This document shows, one piece after another, positions 1-7,295 of a stretch of DNA of 10,435 nucleotides. Each line of letters opens with the position of its first letter. Within the stretch, counting starts at the first letter, position 1. This DNA is from DASVBJ01 sp036375895 (GTDB lineage: Bacteria > Actinomycetota > Actinomycetes > JACCUZ01). The stretch covers positions 1 to 10,435 of the forward strand of contig DASVBJ010000322.1 in the NCBI GenBank assembly GCA_036375895.1. Direction: 5' to 3'. Below the pieces are notes generated by a model. The model was not told the origin of the DNA and did no database searches. It saw nothing but the letters and a program-made list of their open reading frames with translations. The position numbers were made by a program, and so were the translations under genes.

Positions 1-2144
1 GTGCGGATCGGGCCGGCCAGCGTCCGGGGGTTGGCCGGCTCCGCGCCGAGCGCCAGCGCGGGCAGCAGGTCGGTGCCGATGTCGAGGGCCAGCACCTGCA
101 GGACCCCGATCGCGAGGGGGAAGGAGCCGCCGGTGAGCGCCCAGACCACGAACGGCGTCAGCTCGGCGACGTTGTCGGTGAGGTGGTAGGTCAGGAACCG
201 CCGGATGTTGGCGAAGGTGGCCCGGCCCTGGTTCACCGCGGCGACGATCGTCGCGAAGTGGTCGTCGAGCAGCACCAGGTCTGCGGCCTCCCGCGCGACG
301 TCGGTGCCCCCGAGCCCCATCGCCACCCCGATGTCCGCCTCACGCAGCGCGGGGCCGTCGTTCACGCCGTCGCCGGTCATCGCCACGACGTGCCCGCGTC
401 GGTGCAGCGCCCTGGCGATGCGCAGCTTCTGCTCCGGCTCGACGCGGGCGAGGACGACCCCGTCGTGGTCGAGAAGCTCGCCCAGCTCGTCGAGGTCCTC
501 GGGCAGGTCGCGCCCCTCGAGCACCGGGGCACCCGGAACGCGCAGCCCCACCTCCGTGGCGATCGCCGCAGCAGTGCCCGGGTGGTCCCCGGTCACGACG
601 GCGAGGTGGATGCCCGCCCGCCGGCAGCGCGCGACAGCCTCCCTGACGCCGTCCCGGGGCGGGTCCTCGATGCCGACGACGCCCAGCAGCACGAGGCCCT
701 GCTCCTCGAGCGCGGCCGTCGGGCTGGCCCGCTCCGCGGGGGTCAGCTCCCGGCGGGCCACGGCGAGCAGGCGTAGCCCGCGGGTGCTCATCGCGTGCAC
801 GGCCTCCTCGGAGCCGGGCACGGCGGCGCAGAGCCCGATGACGGAGTCCGGCGACCCCTTGACGTGCAGCAGGCCGCCGGAGACGGCGGACATCCGGCGT
901 CGCCGCGGGTCGAAGGGGAAGCGCGCCGTGGTCGGGTCGACCGCCTGCGTGCCGTTGACGTCGACGCCGAGCCGCATCGCGAGCACGTGCAGGGCGACCT
1001 CCATCGGGTCACCGACCGGCTTCCAGTCGCCGTCCGCCTGCCGGCTGCGCCCGGTGGAGGCGAGCGCCGCCGACAGGGCCAGCCGGCGTACCGACTCCTG
1101 GGCGGCCGGGGCGCCCTCCACGACGCCCTCGGGCCGGTAGCCCTCGCCCCGCACCTGGACCGTCCCGTCCGGCGTCCACACCTCCACGACGGTCATCTCG
1201 TTGCGGGTCAGCGTCCCGGTCTTGTCGCTGCAGATGAACGTCGTCAGGCCGAGGGTCTCCACCGCGTCCAGCCGGCGGACCAGGGCGTGCTCGCCGGCCA
1301 TCCGCTGTGCCGCCCTGGCCAGCGAGAGCGTCACCGTCGGGAGCAGGCCCTCCGGCACCAGGGCCACCGTCACCCCCACGGCGAAGAGGAAGCCCTCGTG
1401 CGGCGGCGTCCCGAGGCTCACCGACAGGCCGAAGAAGAGCAGTCCCACGCTCACCGCGATGGCGGCGACGGCCCGGACGACCAGGTGCAGCTGGACCGCC
1501 AGCGGGCCCAGGGGCGGGCGGGTCGTCTCGGTGAGGGCGGCGATGCCGGCCAGCCGGGTGTTGGCGCCCGTCGACTCGACGACCGCCTCGGCCAGGCCTT
1601 CCACGACGTACGTGCCCGCGAACACCAGACTGCCCGGATCGGGGCGCACGGCCGCGCTCTCGCCCGTCAGGGTCGACTCGTCCATCTCGAGCCCAGCGGT
1701 GGATGCGAGGCGAAGGTCCGCGCTGACCCGGTCGCCCGCCTCCAGCAGGACCACGTCGCCGACGACGAGGTCCTCGGCCGAGATGACGAGCCGGTGCCCG
1801 TCGCGGCGGACCGTCACTCGCATGGGCAGCAACGCCTGCAGCCGCTGCGCCGCCCGGTCCGCCCTGTACTCCTGCACGAAGGCGAACCCGCCGTTGACCA
1901 CCACCACGACGGCGATCGCGATCGCGAGCTCCGGCATGCCGCCCAGCAGCGCCAGGACCGTGGCCCCCCACAGCAGTACCGCGAAGAAGTGGGTCAGCTG
2001 GCCCAGGAACAGCGCGAGCGGGGACACCGGCTTCGCGTGCGGGAGGACGTTCGGACCGTCCCGCTGCAGCCGCTCCCGGGCCTCGGCCGCGGTGAGACCG
2101 GCGGCCGGACGCGCGCTCGTGATCGGCGTCGGAGGCCGGGCCAT
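1..2144 (-). CDS. P-type cation-transporting ATPase, P2C (Na+/K+-ATPase-like) group, C-terminus cut by window edge
   Basis: ATP-driven membrane cation pump; 714 codons are present and the frame stays open to the left edge, so the last transmembrane helices are missing. Visible in order: cation ATPase N-terminal segment (about 10-75), first helix pair (about 45-90), actuator domain with TLTGES (158-163), TM3-TM4 with VPEGLLPTVT (263-272), phosphorylation site CSDKTGTLT with Asp307, nucleotide-binding domain with KGSPD, hinge motif TGDGVNDGPAL, then TM5 (HLTDNVAELTPF) and TM6 (LDIGTDLLPALALGAE; Asp688 and Asp692). The TM4, P-loop and TM5-TM6 stretches resemble animal Na+/K+-ATPase more than SERCA or heavy-metal pumps. 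The ion carried cannot be read from sequence. The ATG at 2144 is the first possible start: an in-frame TGA lies at 2162-2160. No clear ribosome site is seen. It follows an antiporter gene on the same strand after 89 bp, suggesting shared cation homeostasis. Confidence 0.93.
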   Translation of the reverse strand, partial: MARPPTPITSARPAAGLTAAEARERLQRDGPNVLPHAKPVSPLALFLGQLTHFFAVLLWGATVLALLGGMPELAIAIAVVVVVNGGFAFVQEYRADRAAQRLQALLPMRVTVRRDGHRLVISAEDLVVGDVVLLEAGDRVSADLRLASTAGLEMDESTLTGESAAVRPDPGSLVFAGTYVVEGLAEAVVESTGANTRLAGIAALTETTRPPLGPLAVQLHLVVRAVAAIAVSVGLLFFGLSVSLGTPPHEGFLFAVGVTVALVPEGLLPTVTLSLARAAQRMAGEHALVRRLDAVETLGLTTFICSDKTGTLTRNEMTVVEVWTPDGTVQVRGEGYRPEGVVEGAPAAQESVRRLALSAALASTGRSRQADGDWKPVGDPMEVALHVLAMRLGVDVNGTQAVDPTTARFPFDPRRRRMSAVSGGLLHVKGSPDSVIGLCAAVPGSEEAVHAMSTRGLRLLAVARRELTPAERASPTAALEEQGLVLLGVVGIEDPPRDGVREAVARCRRAGIHLAVVTGDHPGTAAAIATEVGLRVPGAPVLEGRDLPEDLDELGELLDHDGVVLARVEPEQKLRIARALHRRGHVVAMTGDGVNDGPALREADIGVAMGLGGTDVAREAADLVLLDDHFATIVAAVNQGRATFANIRRFLTYHLTDNVAELTPFVVWALTGGSFPLAIGVLQVLALDIGTDLLPALALGAEPANPRTLAGPIR

Positions 2145-2233
2145 GCCGCCAGCCTGCGATCAGCCGGATGCCGGCCCCAGGGGCCAAGGTCCCGCCGGGC
2201 CGGGCCGAGAGCCGCCTGCGCCACCAGCACCGC

Positions 2234-3718
2234 CTAGCGGCCCCGGTCCGGCTCGCCCCGCTCGTGCCGCCAACCGGCCAGCCGTCCCGAGCGGGAGACG
2301 GCCCGCAGGCGCCGTTCCACGTCGTCGCGCACGCTCGAGGTGGCCACCACGATGAGCTCGTCGCCGACCTGCAGCGCAGTCTGCGGTGAGGGCACGAACG
2401 CCGCACCGCGTCGGACCACGAGCATGATGGCGGCGCCCGGTGGCAGCCGCAGCTCGAAGATCTCGACGCCCGACAGCCTCGAGCCGTGCGGCACCCCGAT
2501 GTGCAGGAGGTCGGCGTCGAGCCGGGTCAGCGGGGTCGACTCGATGTCCAGCTGCTGCGCCTCGGAGGCCGTCACGACGCCGAGCCGGCGCGCCACCCAC
2601 GGCAGCGTCGGCCCCTGCACCACGGTGAACACCGCGACCAGGACGAACACGAGGTTGAACAGGTCCTGGTCGCCCGGCACCGTCGAGAGCACGATCGGTA
2701 CGGCGCCGCGCAGCCCGGCCCACGAGAGGAACGCCTGCTGCGCCCACGGCATCCGGGACGGCAGGGTGGCGGCGAAGACGGACAGCGGCCGCGCGACCAT
2801 CAACAGGACCAGGCCGATGCCCAGCGCCGGCAGGACCGCCGAGCCCAGCTCGGTCGGGGTCGCGAGCAGGCCCAGCATCACGAACAGCCCGATCTGCGCC
2901 AGCCAGGCCGCCCCCTCGGCGAAGCCGCGCGTGGCGGGCCGGTGCGGCAGCCGCGAGTTGCCGAGGACGACGGCCGCGAGATAGACGGCGAGGAAGCCGC
3001 TCGCGTGCGCCACCGCCGCCGCGCCGTAGGCCGTGACGCACAGCGCGAGGACGGCGATCGGGTAGAGGCCCGAGGCGGGCAAGGCGATCCGGCGGACACC
3101 CCACGCGCCGAGCCACCCGACGGCGAGGCCGACCACCGCACCGGCTGTCAGCTCGTAGACGAGCAGCAGGCCGAGGTGCCACCACGTCGGGGCGGACGCC
3201 CCGGCCAGCGCGACCACGATGATCACGACAGGGGCGTCGTTGAAGCCGGACTCGGCCTCGAGCGTCCCGGCCAGGCGGGGTGGCAGCGGCACCCGGCGCA
3301 GGACCGAGAAGACCGCCGCCGAGTCGGTGGGTGCCAGCACGGCGCCGACCAGGGCGGCGTAGCGCCAGTCGACGTCGAGCAACGCCCACGCGGCCAGCGC
3401 CGTGACCAGCAGGGACACCGCCGTGCCCACGGTCGCCAGCGCGGCCGCGGTGGGCACCACCGGCCGGATCGTCGGCCACTTGGTGGTCAGGCCGCCCTCC
3501 GCCAGGATCACCACCAGCGCGGCGTAGCCGAGCGCCTGCGCCAGCTGCGCATCGTCGAAGGGCAGGCCGAGCACGTCCTCGCCGAGCAGCAGCCCGAGAC
3601 CGAGGTAGAGCAGCAGGGACGGCAGGCCGGTGCCCACGGAGAGGCGCACTGCCGCGATGGCCACGAGCAGCACCAGCGCGCCCATCAGCAGCAGCGCGTC
3701 CAGCCGCTCGGCGGTCAC
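2234..3718 (-). CDS. K+(Na+)/H+ antiporter, CPA1 family with C-terminal TrkA-C (RCK-C) domain
   Basis: A 494-residue secondary transporter exchanging K+ or Na+ for protons across the cytoplasmic membrane, of the NhaP2/CvrA type. The first 380 residues are a run of hydrophobic helices. They contain the two family signatures: GAVLAPTDSAAVFSVLR (125-141, Asp132) and ESGFNDAP (156-163). The Asn160-Asp161 pair is the ion-binding motif typical of electroneutral CPA1 exchangers. Residues about 395-475 form a hydrophilic TrkA-C domain (GSRLSG, ELRLPPGA, VGDELIVVAT), which in this family gates transport in response to ligand binding. The GTG start is supported by a strong purine-rich ribosome site (AGGGGAGGG on the minus strand, 3730-3722) ending 3 bases upstream. 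It lies 71 bp after the cyclo-ligase gene and 89 bp before the P-type ATPase gene, all on the same strand. K+ versus Na+ preference is inferred only from family naming. Confidence 0.92.
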   Translation of the reverse strand: MTAERLDALLLMGALVLLVAIAAVRLSVGTGLPSLLLYLGLGLLLGEDVLGLPFDDAQLAQALGYAALVVILAEGGLTTKWPTIRPVVPTAAALATVGTAVSLLVTALAAWALLDVDWRYAALVGAVLAPTDSAAVFSVLRRVPLPPRLAGTLEAESGFNDAPVVIIVVALAGASAPTWWHLGLLLVYELTAGAVVGLAVGWLGAWGVRRIALPASGLYPIAVLALCVTAYGAAAVAHASGFLAVYLAAVVLGNSRLPHRPATRGFAEGAAWLAQIGLFVMLGLLATPTELGSAVLPALGIGLVLLMVARPLSVFAATLPSRMPWAQQAFLSWAGLRGAVPIVLSTVPGDQDLFNLVFVLVAVFTVVQGPTLPWVARRLGVVTASEAQQLDIESTPLTRLDADLLHIGVPHGSRLSGVEIFELRLPPGAAIMLVVRRGAAFVPSPQTALQVGDELIVVATSSVRDDVERRLRAVSRSGRLAGWRHERGEPDRGR

Positions 3719-3789
3719 CGGCCCTCCCCTCGTCCGGGGCTATCGTTTCGGATCGGCCGCCGGCCCGGCCACGACGCGCCCGGCGGACG

Positions 3790-4359
3790 TCAGAACCGGC
3801 GCACCCCCGAGGGGGTCGCCGCGGCCGTGACCGGCCGGTCGTGCGGCTCCGTCGGTACGGCGGGCACCACCTCGTCGTCGTAGAGCAGCACGACCACCGG
3901 TGTCCCCTGAGCGACCCGGGAGAGCGCCCGGTCGTAGCAGCCGCCGCCCTTGCCGAGTCGCATGCCCCGGCCGTCGACGGCCACCCCGGGGACCAGCAGG
4001 ACGTCGGCGTCGGCGACGGCCCCGGGCCCGAGCCTGCGGCCGGTCGGCTCATTCAGCCCGCGTCGGGTCTGGGCAATCCGGTCCATACCGTCGTACTCTG
4101 CCCAGTCGAGGTCGAGGTCGTCGCGGACCACAGGCAGCAGGACGCGTACGCCCTTGGCCCGAAGGGCTTCCACGAGTTCTATGGTCCGCGGCTCCGTGCC
4201 GATAGAGAGGTATGCGCACACGGTGCGGGCCGACATGAGCTCCGGCAGGTCCAGAACGGCACGAGTGATCGCAGCCCCGGCGGCCACCCGCGCGTCGGTC
4301 GACGCGGCACGGCGGGCGCTGAGAAGGCGCCGGCGAAGCGACGCCTTGGTCTCGATCAC
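3790..4359 (-). CDS. 5-formyltetrahydrofolate cyclo-ligase
   Basis: Cytoplasmic folate enzyme (MTHFS, YgfA/FAU1 family) that uses ATP to convert 5-formyltetrahydrofolate to 5,10-methenyltetrahydrofolate, recycling folinic acid into the one-carbon pool. At 189 residues it has the usual family length. Visible signatures are the basic N-terminal helix (KASLRRRLLSARR, 5-17), SIGTEPRT (52-59) and the hallmark glycine-rich motif beginning LVPGVAVDGRG (122-132) and continuing RLGKGGGCYDR (134-144). The motif usually reads GGGYYDR; here the first Tyr is Cys141. The GTG at 4359 lacks a strong ribosome site. A GATGCT hexamer 6 bases upstream could be a -10 element of a leaderless transcript, but that is a weak guess. 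It is divergent from the diguanylate cyclase gene across only 50 bp. In many actinobacteria this gene sits divergently next to galU, as the wider context here shows. Confidence 0.94.
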   Translation of the reverse strand: MIETKASLRRRLLSARRAASTDARVAAGAAITRAVLDLPELMSARTVCAYLSIGTEPRTIELVEALRAKGVRVLLPVVRDDLDLDWAEYDGMDRIAQTRRGLNEPTGRRLGPGAVADADVLLVPGVAVDGRGMRLGKGGGCYDRALSRVAQGTPVVVLLYDDEVVPAVPTEPHDRPVTAAATPSGVRRF

Positions 4360-4370
4360 CGTGGCAGCAT

Positions 4371-4385
4371 CGCAGCACTGCTGCG
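4371..4385. promoter_or_regulatory. Perfect palindrome in the divergent 50-bp intergenic region, candidate operator
   Basis: CGCAGCA-C-TGCTGCG is a perfect inverted repeat with 7-base arms and a 1-base centre. A further GCAGCA direct copy lies at 4364-4369. It lies inside the only non-coding DNA between the divergent cyclo-ligase (start 4359) and diguanylate cyclase (start 4410) genes, so any promoter for either must overlap or flank it. The form fits a dimeric repressor site, but no known regulator motif was recognised. A role is inferred from position and symmetry only. Confidence 0.4.
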
Positions 4386-4409
4386 CGACGACGAGAGGGC
4401 GGTGAGCCG

Positions 4410-6356
4410 GTGAGCCTGCGCACGCGGCTGTGGCTCGTCCTCGGCGGTCTCTTCCTGGTGCCGCTCGCCATCGGCGTCCTCGTGCTCGGGTTCGTCGTGC
4501 CCGACGTCAAGCGCGAGCAGCTGTCGCGCTCGCTGATCACCGACGGGACGGTCGTCGCGACCGAGCTCGCCGACGAGTGCGAGCGGCTCGGTCTGGCCGC
4601 CCGCGGCCTCGCGCTCGAGGCGGCCGTGGCCGGCCCCACGCAGGCAACGAGCACCGCGGTCGCCCAAGGCAACGCCGACTTCGCCGCGCTCGTCGCCCCG
4701 ACCGGCCGGGTCCTGGCGCAGTCGGGCGAGCTCCCGGCCGGCTCCCCGGCGCCCGGCGCGTTGCAGGGCTGCACCAGCTCGGGGTCCGCGAACCACGTCG
4801 TCGCCGAGCGGGTCAACGTGAGCGGCGTGCCCGGTGCGGCGGCGGCCGTCACCGCCCGCAGGCTCGACCGCGCCTTCCTCAGGGACCTGCGTGACCGGAA
4901 CGGGCTCGCCGACGACGTGCTGCTGCTCGACGGAGGCATGGTGATCGCCTCCACGACCAGCGCGGCGGAGGCCGACCGCATCGCGGAGCGGGTCGGCTCG
5001 CGCAAGGGAGTCGTGGAGGTCGAGGGGCGGCTGGCGAACGCGCGGGGTCCCGGGCAGTCCGTGCCGGTCACCGTCGTGGTCGCCGCCGACACGTCCGGGG
5101 TGGAGGGCGGCACCGTCCTGCTGTTCGCGGTGATCATCGTGTTCGGAGCCGCTGCCGCCGGCCTGCTCGTGACGATCGTGGCCAGGGGGCTGAGCCAGCC
5201 CTTCGCCGAGCTGACGGTGGCCGCGGAGCGGGTGGCCCGGGGTGAGCTGGACACCCGCATCGACCGCGTCGGCGACGGCGAGGCGGGCCGGCTCTCCGAC
5301 GCCTTCAACCGCATGACGAGCGAGCTGCGGCGCAACATGAGCGCGCTGGAGCAGAGCCGCGAGGACCTGCGCGACAGCCTGGAGCGGATCGGCGAGACGC
5401 TGTCGAGCACGCACGACCTCGAGGGCCTGCTGCAGGTCGTGCTCGACACGGCCGCGGTCACCCTCGGCGCGCGCGCCGGAGTGGTCCTGTACGGCACCGG
5501 GGACCAGGTGCAGGTGGTCGCCGAGCACGGCCTGCACGACGTGGGCCTGCTGGCGCCCGTCGCGGTCACCCCGGGCAAGGGCGTGCTCGGGCGGGTGATC
5601 GCCTCCGGCGAAGGCGTGCGCGGGCGGCTCGGGTCCGCGGAGCCGGGGCTGGAACCGGTCACGACCGAGCCGTGCACCGGCGAGGTGCTGGCGGTGCCGC
5701 TGCGCAGCATGGGAAACGTCATCGGCGCGATCGCTCTCTACGACCGCACCGACGGGCGGCCCTTCGACGCGGCCGACGACGACGCGCTGCGCAGCCTGGC
5801 CGGCCAGGCGGGCATCGCCGTCGACAACGTGCAGCTGCACCAGGAGGCGCAGCGCCTCTCCACCACCGACGCGCTGACCGGCCTGTGGAACTTCCGCTAC
5901 CTGTCGATGAGCCTCGCCCGCGAGATCGAGCGGTCCACCCGCTTCGACCGGCCGCTCGCGGTGCTGATGCTCGACCTCGACCACTTCAAGTGGGTCAACG
6001 ACACCTACGGGCACCCCCGCGGCGACACCGTGCTGCGCGAGCTCGCGCAGCGGGTGCAGGAGCAGATCCGCGAGGTCGACACGTTCGCGCGCTACGGCGG
6101 CGAGGAGTTCGTCGTGGTCCTGCCGGAGACGACCATCGACGGTGCGGCCCAGCTCGCCGAGCGCATCTGCGCGGCCGTACGCCGGGAGCCGTTCCGCGTC
6201 GACGGCGAGGAGCCCCTGCACGTCACCGTGTCGGTCGGCGGCGCCGCCTTCCCCACCCACGGGTCCAGCGCGGCCACGCTCATGCGCGCGGCCGACAAAG
6301 CGCTCTACGTCGCCAAGAACGAGGGGCGCGACCGCTGGCACATCCCCGACTCCTGA
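4410..6356 (+). CDS. Membrane-bound diguanylate cyclase (sensor - HAMP - GAF - GGDEF)
   Basis: A 648-residue enzyme predicted to make cyclic di-GMP from two GTP. Layout: TM1 about 7-30; an extracytoplasmic sensor of about 200 residues (31-234) of unrecognised fold, with two cysteines (57, 121) that could pair; TM2 about 235-258; HAMP linker about 259-311; short coiled coil about 305-335; GAF domain about 331-475; GGDEF domain about 484-646. The cyclase looks active: LDLDHFKWVNDTYGH (521-535) supplies the metal and GTP residues and the signature is RYGGEEF (561-567). The inhibitory I-site RxxD is intact (Arg554, Asp557, five residues before GGEEF), so product feedback is expected. The GTG start at 4410 has AGAGGG 10 bases upstream; a GTG 8 bases earlier is out of frame and stops at once. 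No EAL or HD-GYP domain is present. The stop is 24 bp before galU. The ligands of the sensor and GAF domain are unknown. Confidence 0.93.
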   Translation: MSLRTRLWLVLGGLFLVPLAIGVLVLGFVVPDVKREQLSRSLITDGTVVATELADECERLGLAARGLALEAAVAGPTQATSTAVAQGNADFAALVAPTGRVLAQSGELPAGSPAPGALQGCTSSGSANHVVAERVNVSGVPGAAAAVTARRLDRAFLRDLRDRNGLADDVLLLDGGMVIASTTSAAEADRIAERVGSRKGVVEVEGRLANARGPGQSVPVTVVVAADTSGVEGGTVLLFAVIIVFGAAAAGLLVTIVARGLSQPFAELTVAAERVARGELDTRIDRVGDGEAGRLSDAFNRMTSELRRNMSALEQSREDLRDSLERIGETLSSTHDLEGLLQVVLDTAAVTLGARAGVVLYGTGDQVQVVAEHGLHDVGLLAPVAVTPGKGVLGRVIASGEGVRGRLGSAEPGLEPVTTEPCTGEVLAVPLRSMGNVIGAIALYDRTDGRPFDAADDDALRSLAGQAGIAVDNVQLHQEAQRLSTTDALTGLWNFRYLSMSLAREIERSTRFDRPLAVLMLDLDHFKWVNDTYGHPRGDTVLRELAQRVQEQIREVDTFARYGGEEFVVVLPETTIDGAAQLAERICAAVRREPFRVDGEEPLHVTVSVGGAAFPTHGSSAATLMRAADKALYVAKNEGRDRWHIPDS

Positions 6357-6367
6357 CCGCGCGGCGC

Positions 6368-6373
6368 TAGGGT
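6368..6373 (+). promoter_or_regulatory. Possible -10 element for a leaderless galU transcript
   Basis: TAGGGT fits the actinobacterial -10 pattern TANNNT and is followed by exactly 7 bases before the galU ATG at 6381. That spacing would put the transcription start at or next to the A of the start codon. No strong Shine-Dalgarno sequence lies before the ATG, which agrees with a leaderless mRNA. No clear -35 hexamer was seen, so this is suggestive only. Confidence 0.4.
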
Positions 6374-6380
6374 TTCCGGC

Positions 6381-7295
6381 ATGGCCGACGGACCCGCGCA
6401 CAAGGTGACGAAGGCGGTCGTGCCGGCCGCGGGACTGGGGACACGATTTCTCCCCGCGACGAAGGCGACGCCCAAGGAGATGCTGCCGGTCGTCGACAAG
6501 CCGGCGATCCAGTACGTCGTCGAGGAGGCGGTCGCCGCCGGCCTGTCGGACGTGCTGCTCGTCACGGGCCGCAACAAGAACACGCTCGAGAACCACTTCG
6601 ACCGCAACTGGGAGCTCGAGGCGGCGCTGGAGGCAAAGGGTGACGGCGACCGGCTTCAGCGGGTCCGCCAGGCGGCCGTCACCGCTGACATCCACTACAC
6701 CCGCCAGGGCGACCCGCGCGGGCTGGGTCACGCCGTGCTGTGCGCGGCGCGGCACGTCGGGGACGAGGCGTTCGCGGTGCTGCTCGGCGACGACCTCATC
6801 GACCCGCGCGACCCCTTGCTGTCACGGATGCTCGAGGTGCAGCAGGCCCACGGCGGCGCCGTCGTGGCCCTGATGGAGGTGCCGTCCGAGACCATCCATC
6901 TCTACGGGTGCGCCGCGGCCGAGCCCACGGGCGAGGACGACGTGGTGCTCGTCCGTGACCTGGTCGAGAAGCCCTCCGCCGCCGAGGCGCCGAGCAACCT
7001 CGCCATCATCGGCCGGTACGTCCTGCCGTCCCGGATCTTCGACGTGCTGCGCGAGACCGCGCCGGGCAAGGGTGGCGAGATCCAGCTGACCGACGCCCTG
7101 CGCACCCTGGCCGCCTCGTCCGAGGAGGAGCCGGTGCACGGCGTGGTCTTCCGCGGTCGTCGGTACGACACCGGTGACCGCCTCGACTACCTGAAGACGG
7201 TCGTCCGGCTGGCCGCCGACCGCGAGGACCTGGGGCCGGAGTTCCGGGCCTGGTTGCAGGAGTTCGTCACCGAGAAGCGATGGGACGGCGAGTGA
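6381..7295 (+). CDS. galU: UTP--glucose-1-phosphate uridylyltransferase
   Basis: Cytoplasmic enzyme making UDP-glucose from UTP and glucose-1-phosphate, the donor for polysaccharide, glycolipid and trehalose synthesis. The 304-residue length is typical. Signatures: nucleotide-binding loop PAAGLGTRFLPATKATPKEM (15-34), the substrate Lys in VDKPAIQY (38-45), QGDPRGLGHAVL (109-120), metal-binding LLGDD (134-138), VEKP (195-198) and GGEIQLTDAL (231-240). The ATG at 6381 begins 24 bp after the diguanylate cyclase stop. Its own stop overlaps the next gene's start by 4 bases (GTGA, 7292-7295), indicating translational coupling to moeA. In Mycobacterium the equivalent gene (Rv0993) also precedes moeA1, supporting an ancestral arrangement. 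The diguanylate cyclase gene lies where galU and the cyclo-ligase gene would otherwise be direct neighbours. Confidence 0.96.
   Translation: MADGPAHKVTKAVVPAAGLGTRFLPATKATPKEMLPVVDKPAIQYVVEEAVAAGLSDVLLVTGRNKNTLENHFDRNWELEAALEAKGDGDRLQRVRQAAVTADIHYTRQGDPRGLGHAVLCAARHVGDEAFAVLLGDDLIDPRDPLLSRMLEVQQAHGGAVVALMEVPSETIHLYGCAAAEPTGEDDVVLVRDLVEKPSAAEAPSNLAIIGRYVLPSRIFDVLRETAPGKGGEIQLTDALRTLAASSEEEPVHGVVFRGRRYDTGDRLDYLKTVVRLAADREDLGPEFRAWLQEFVTEKRWDGE

Noticed and set aside
2173..2185. GGCCC-CAG-GGGCC hairpin between antiporter and ATPase genes
   Set aside because: Five-base stem with no T-tract; too weak to call a terminator in DNA of this composition.
795..2237. 480-codon plus-strand frame opposite the P-type ATPase
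   Set aside because: The minus strand here encodes unmistakable ATPase motifs (TGES, DKTGT, GDGVND); the plus frame gives low-complexity Arg/Gly/His-rich sequence.
3755..3770. Short GGCCG/CGGCC inverted repeat after the cyclo-ligase stop
   Set aside because: Only 5 bp of stem in G+C-only DNA with no T-tract; expected by chance.
2486..3883. 465-codon plus-strand frame opposite the antiporter and cyclo-ligase
   Set aside because: Shadow of the antiporter frame; no recognisable domain and composition dominated by Arg, Gln, Gly and His.
4356..6755. 799-codon open frame on the minus strand opposite the diguanylate cyclase and galU
   Set aside because: It lies opposite two clearly recognised genes; its translation is rich in Arg, Gly, Ala and His with no family motif, as expected for an antisense frame in G+C-rich DNA.
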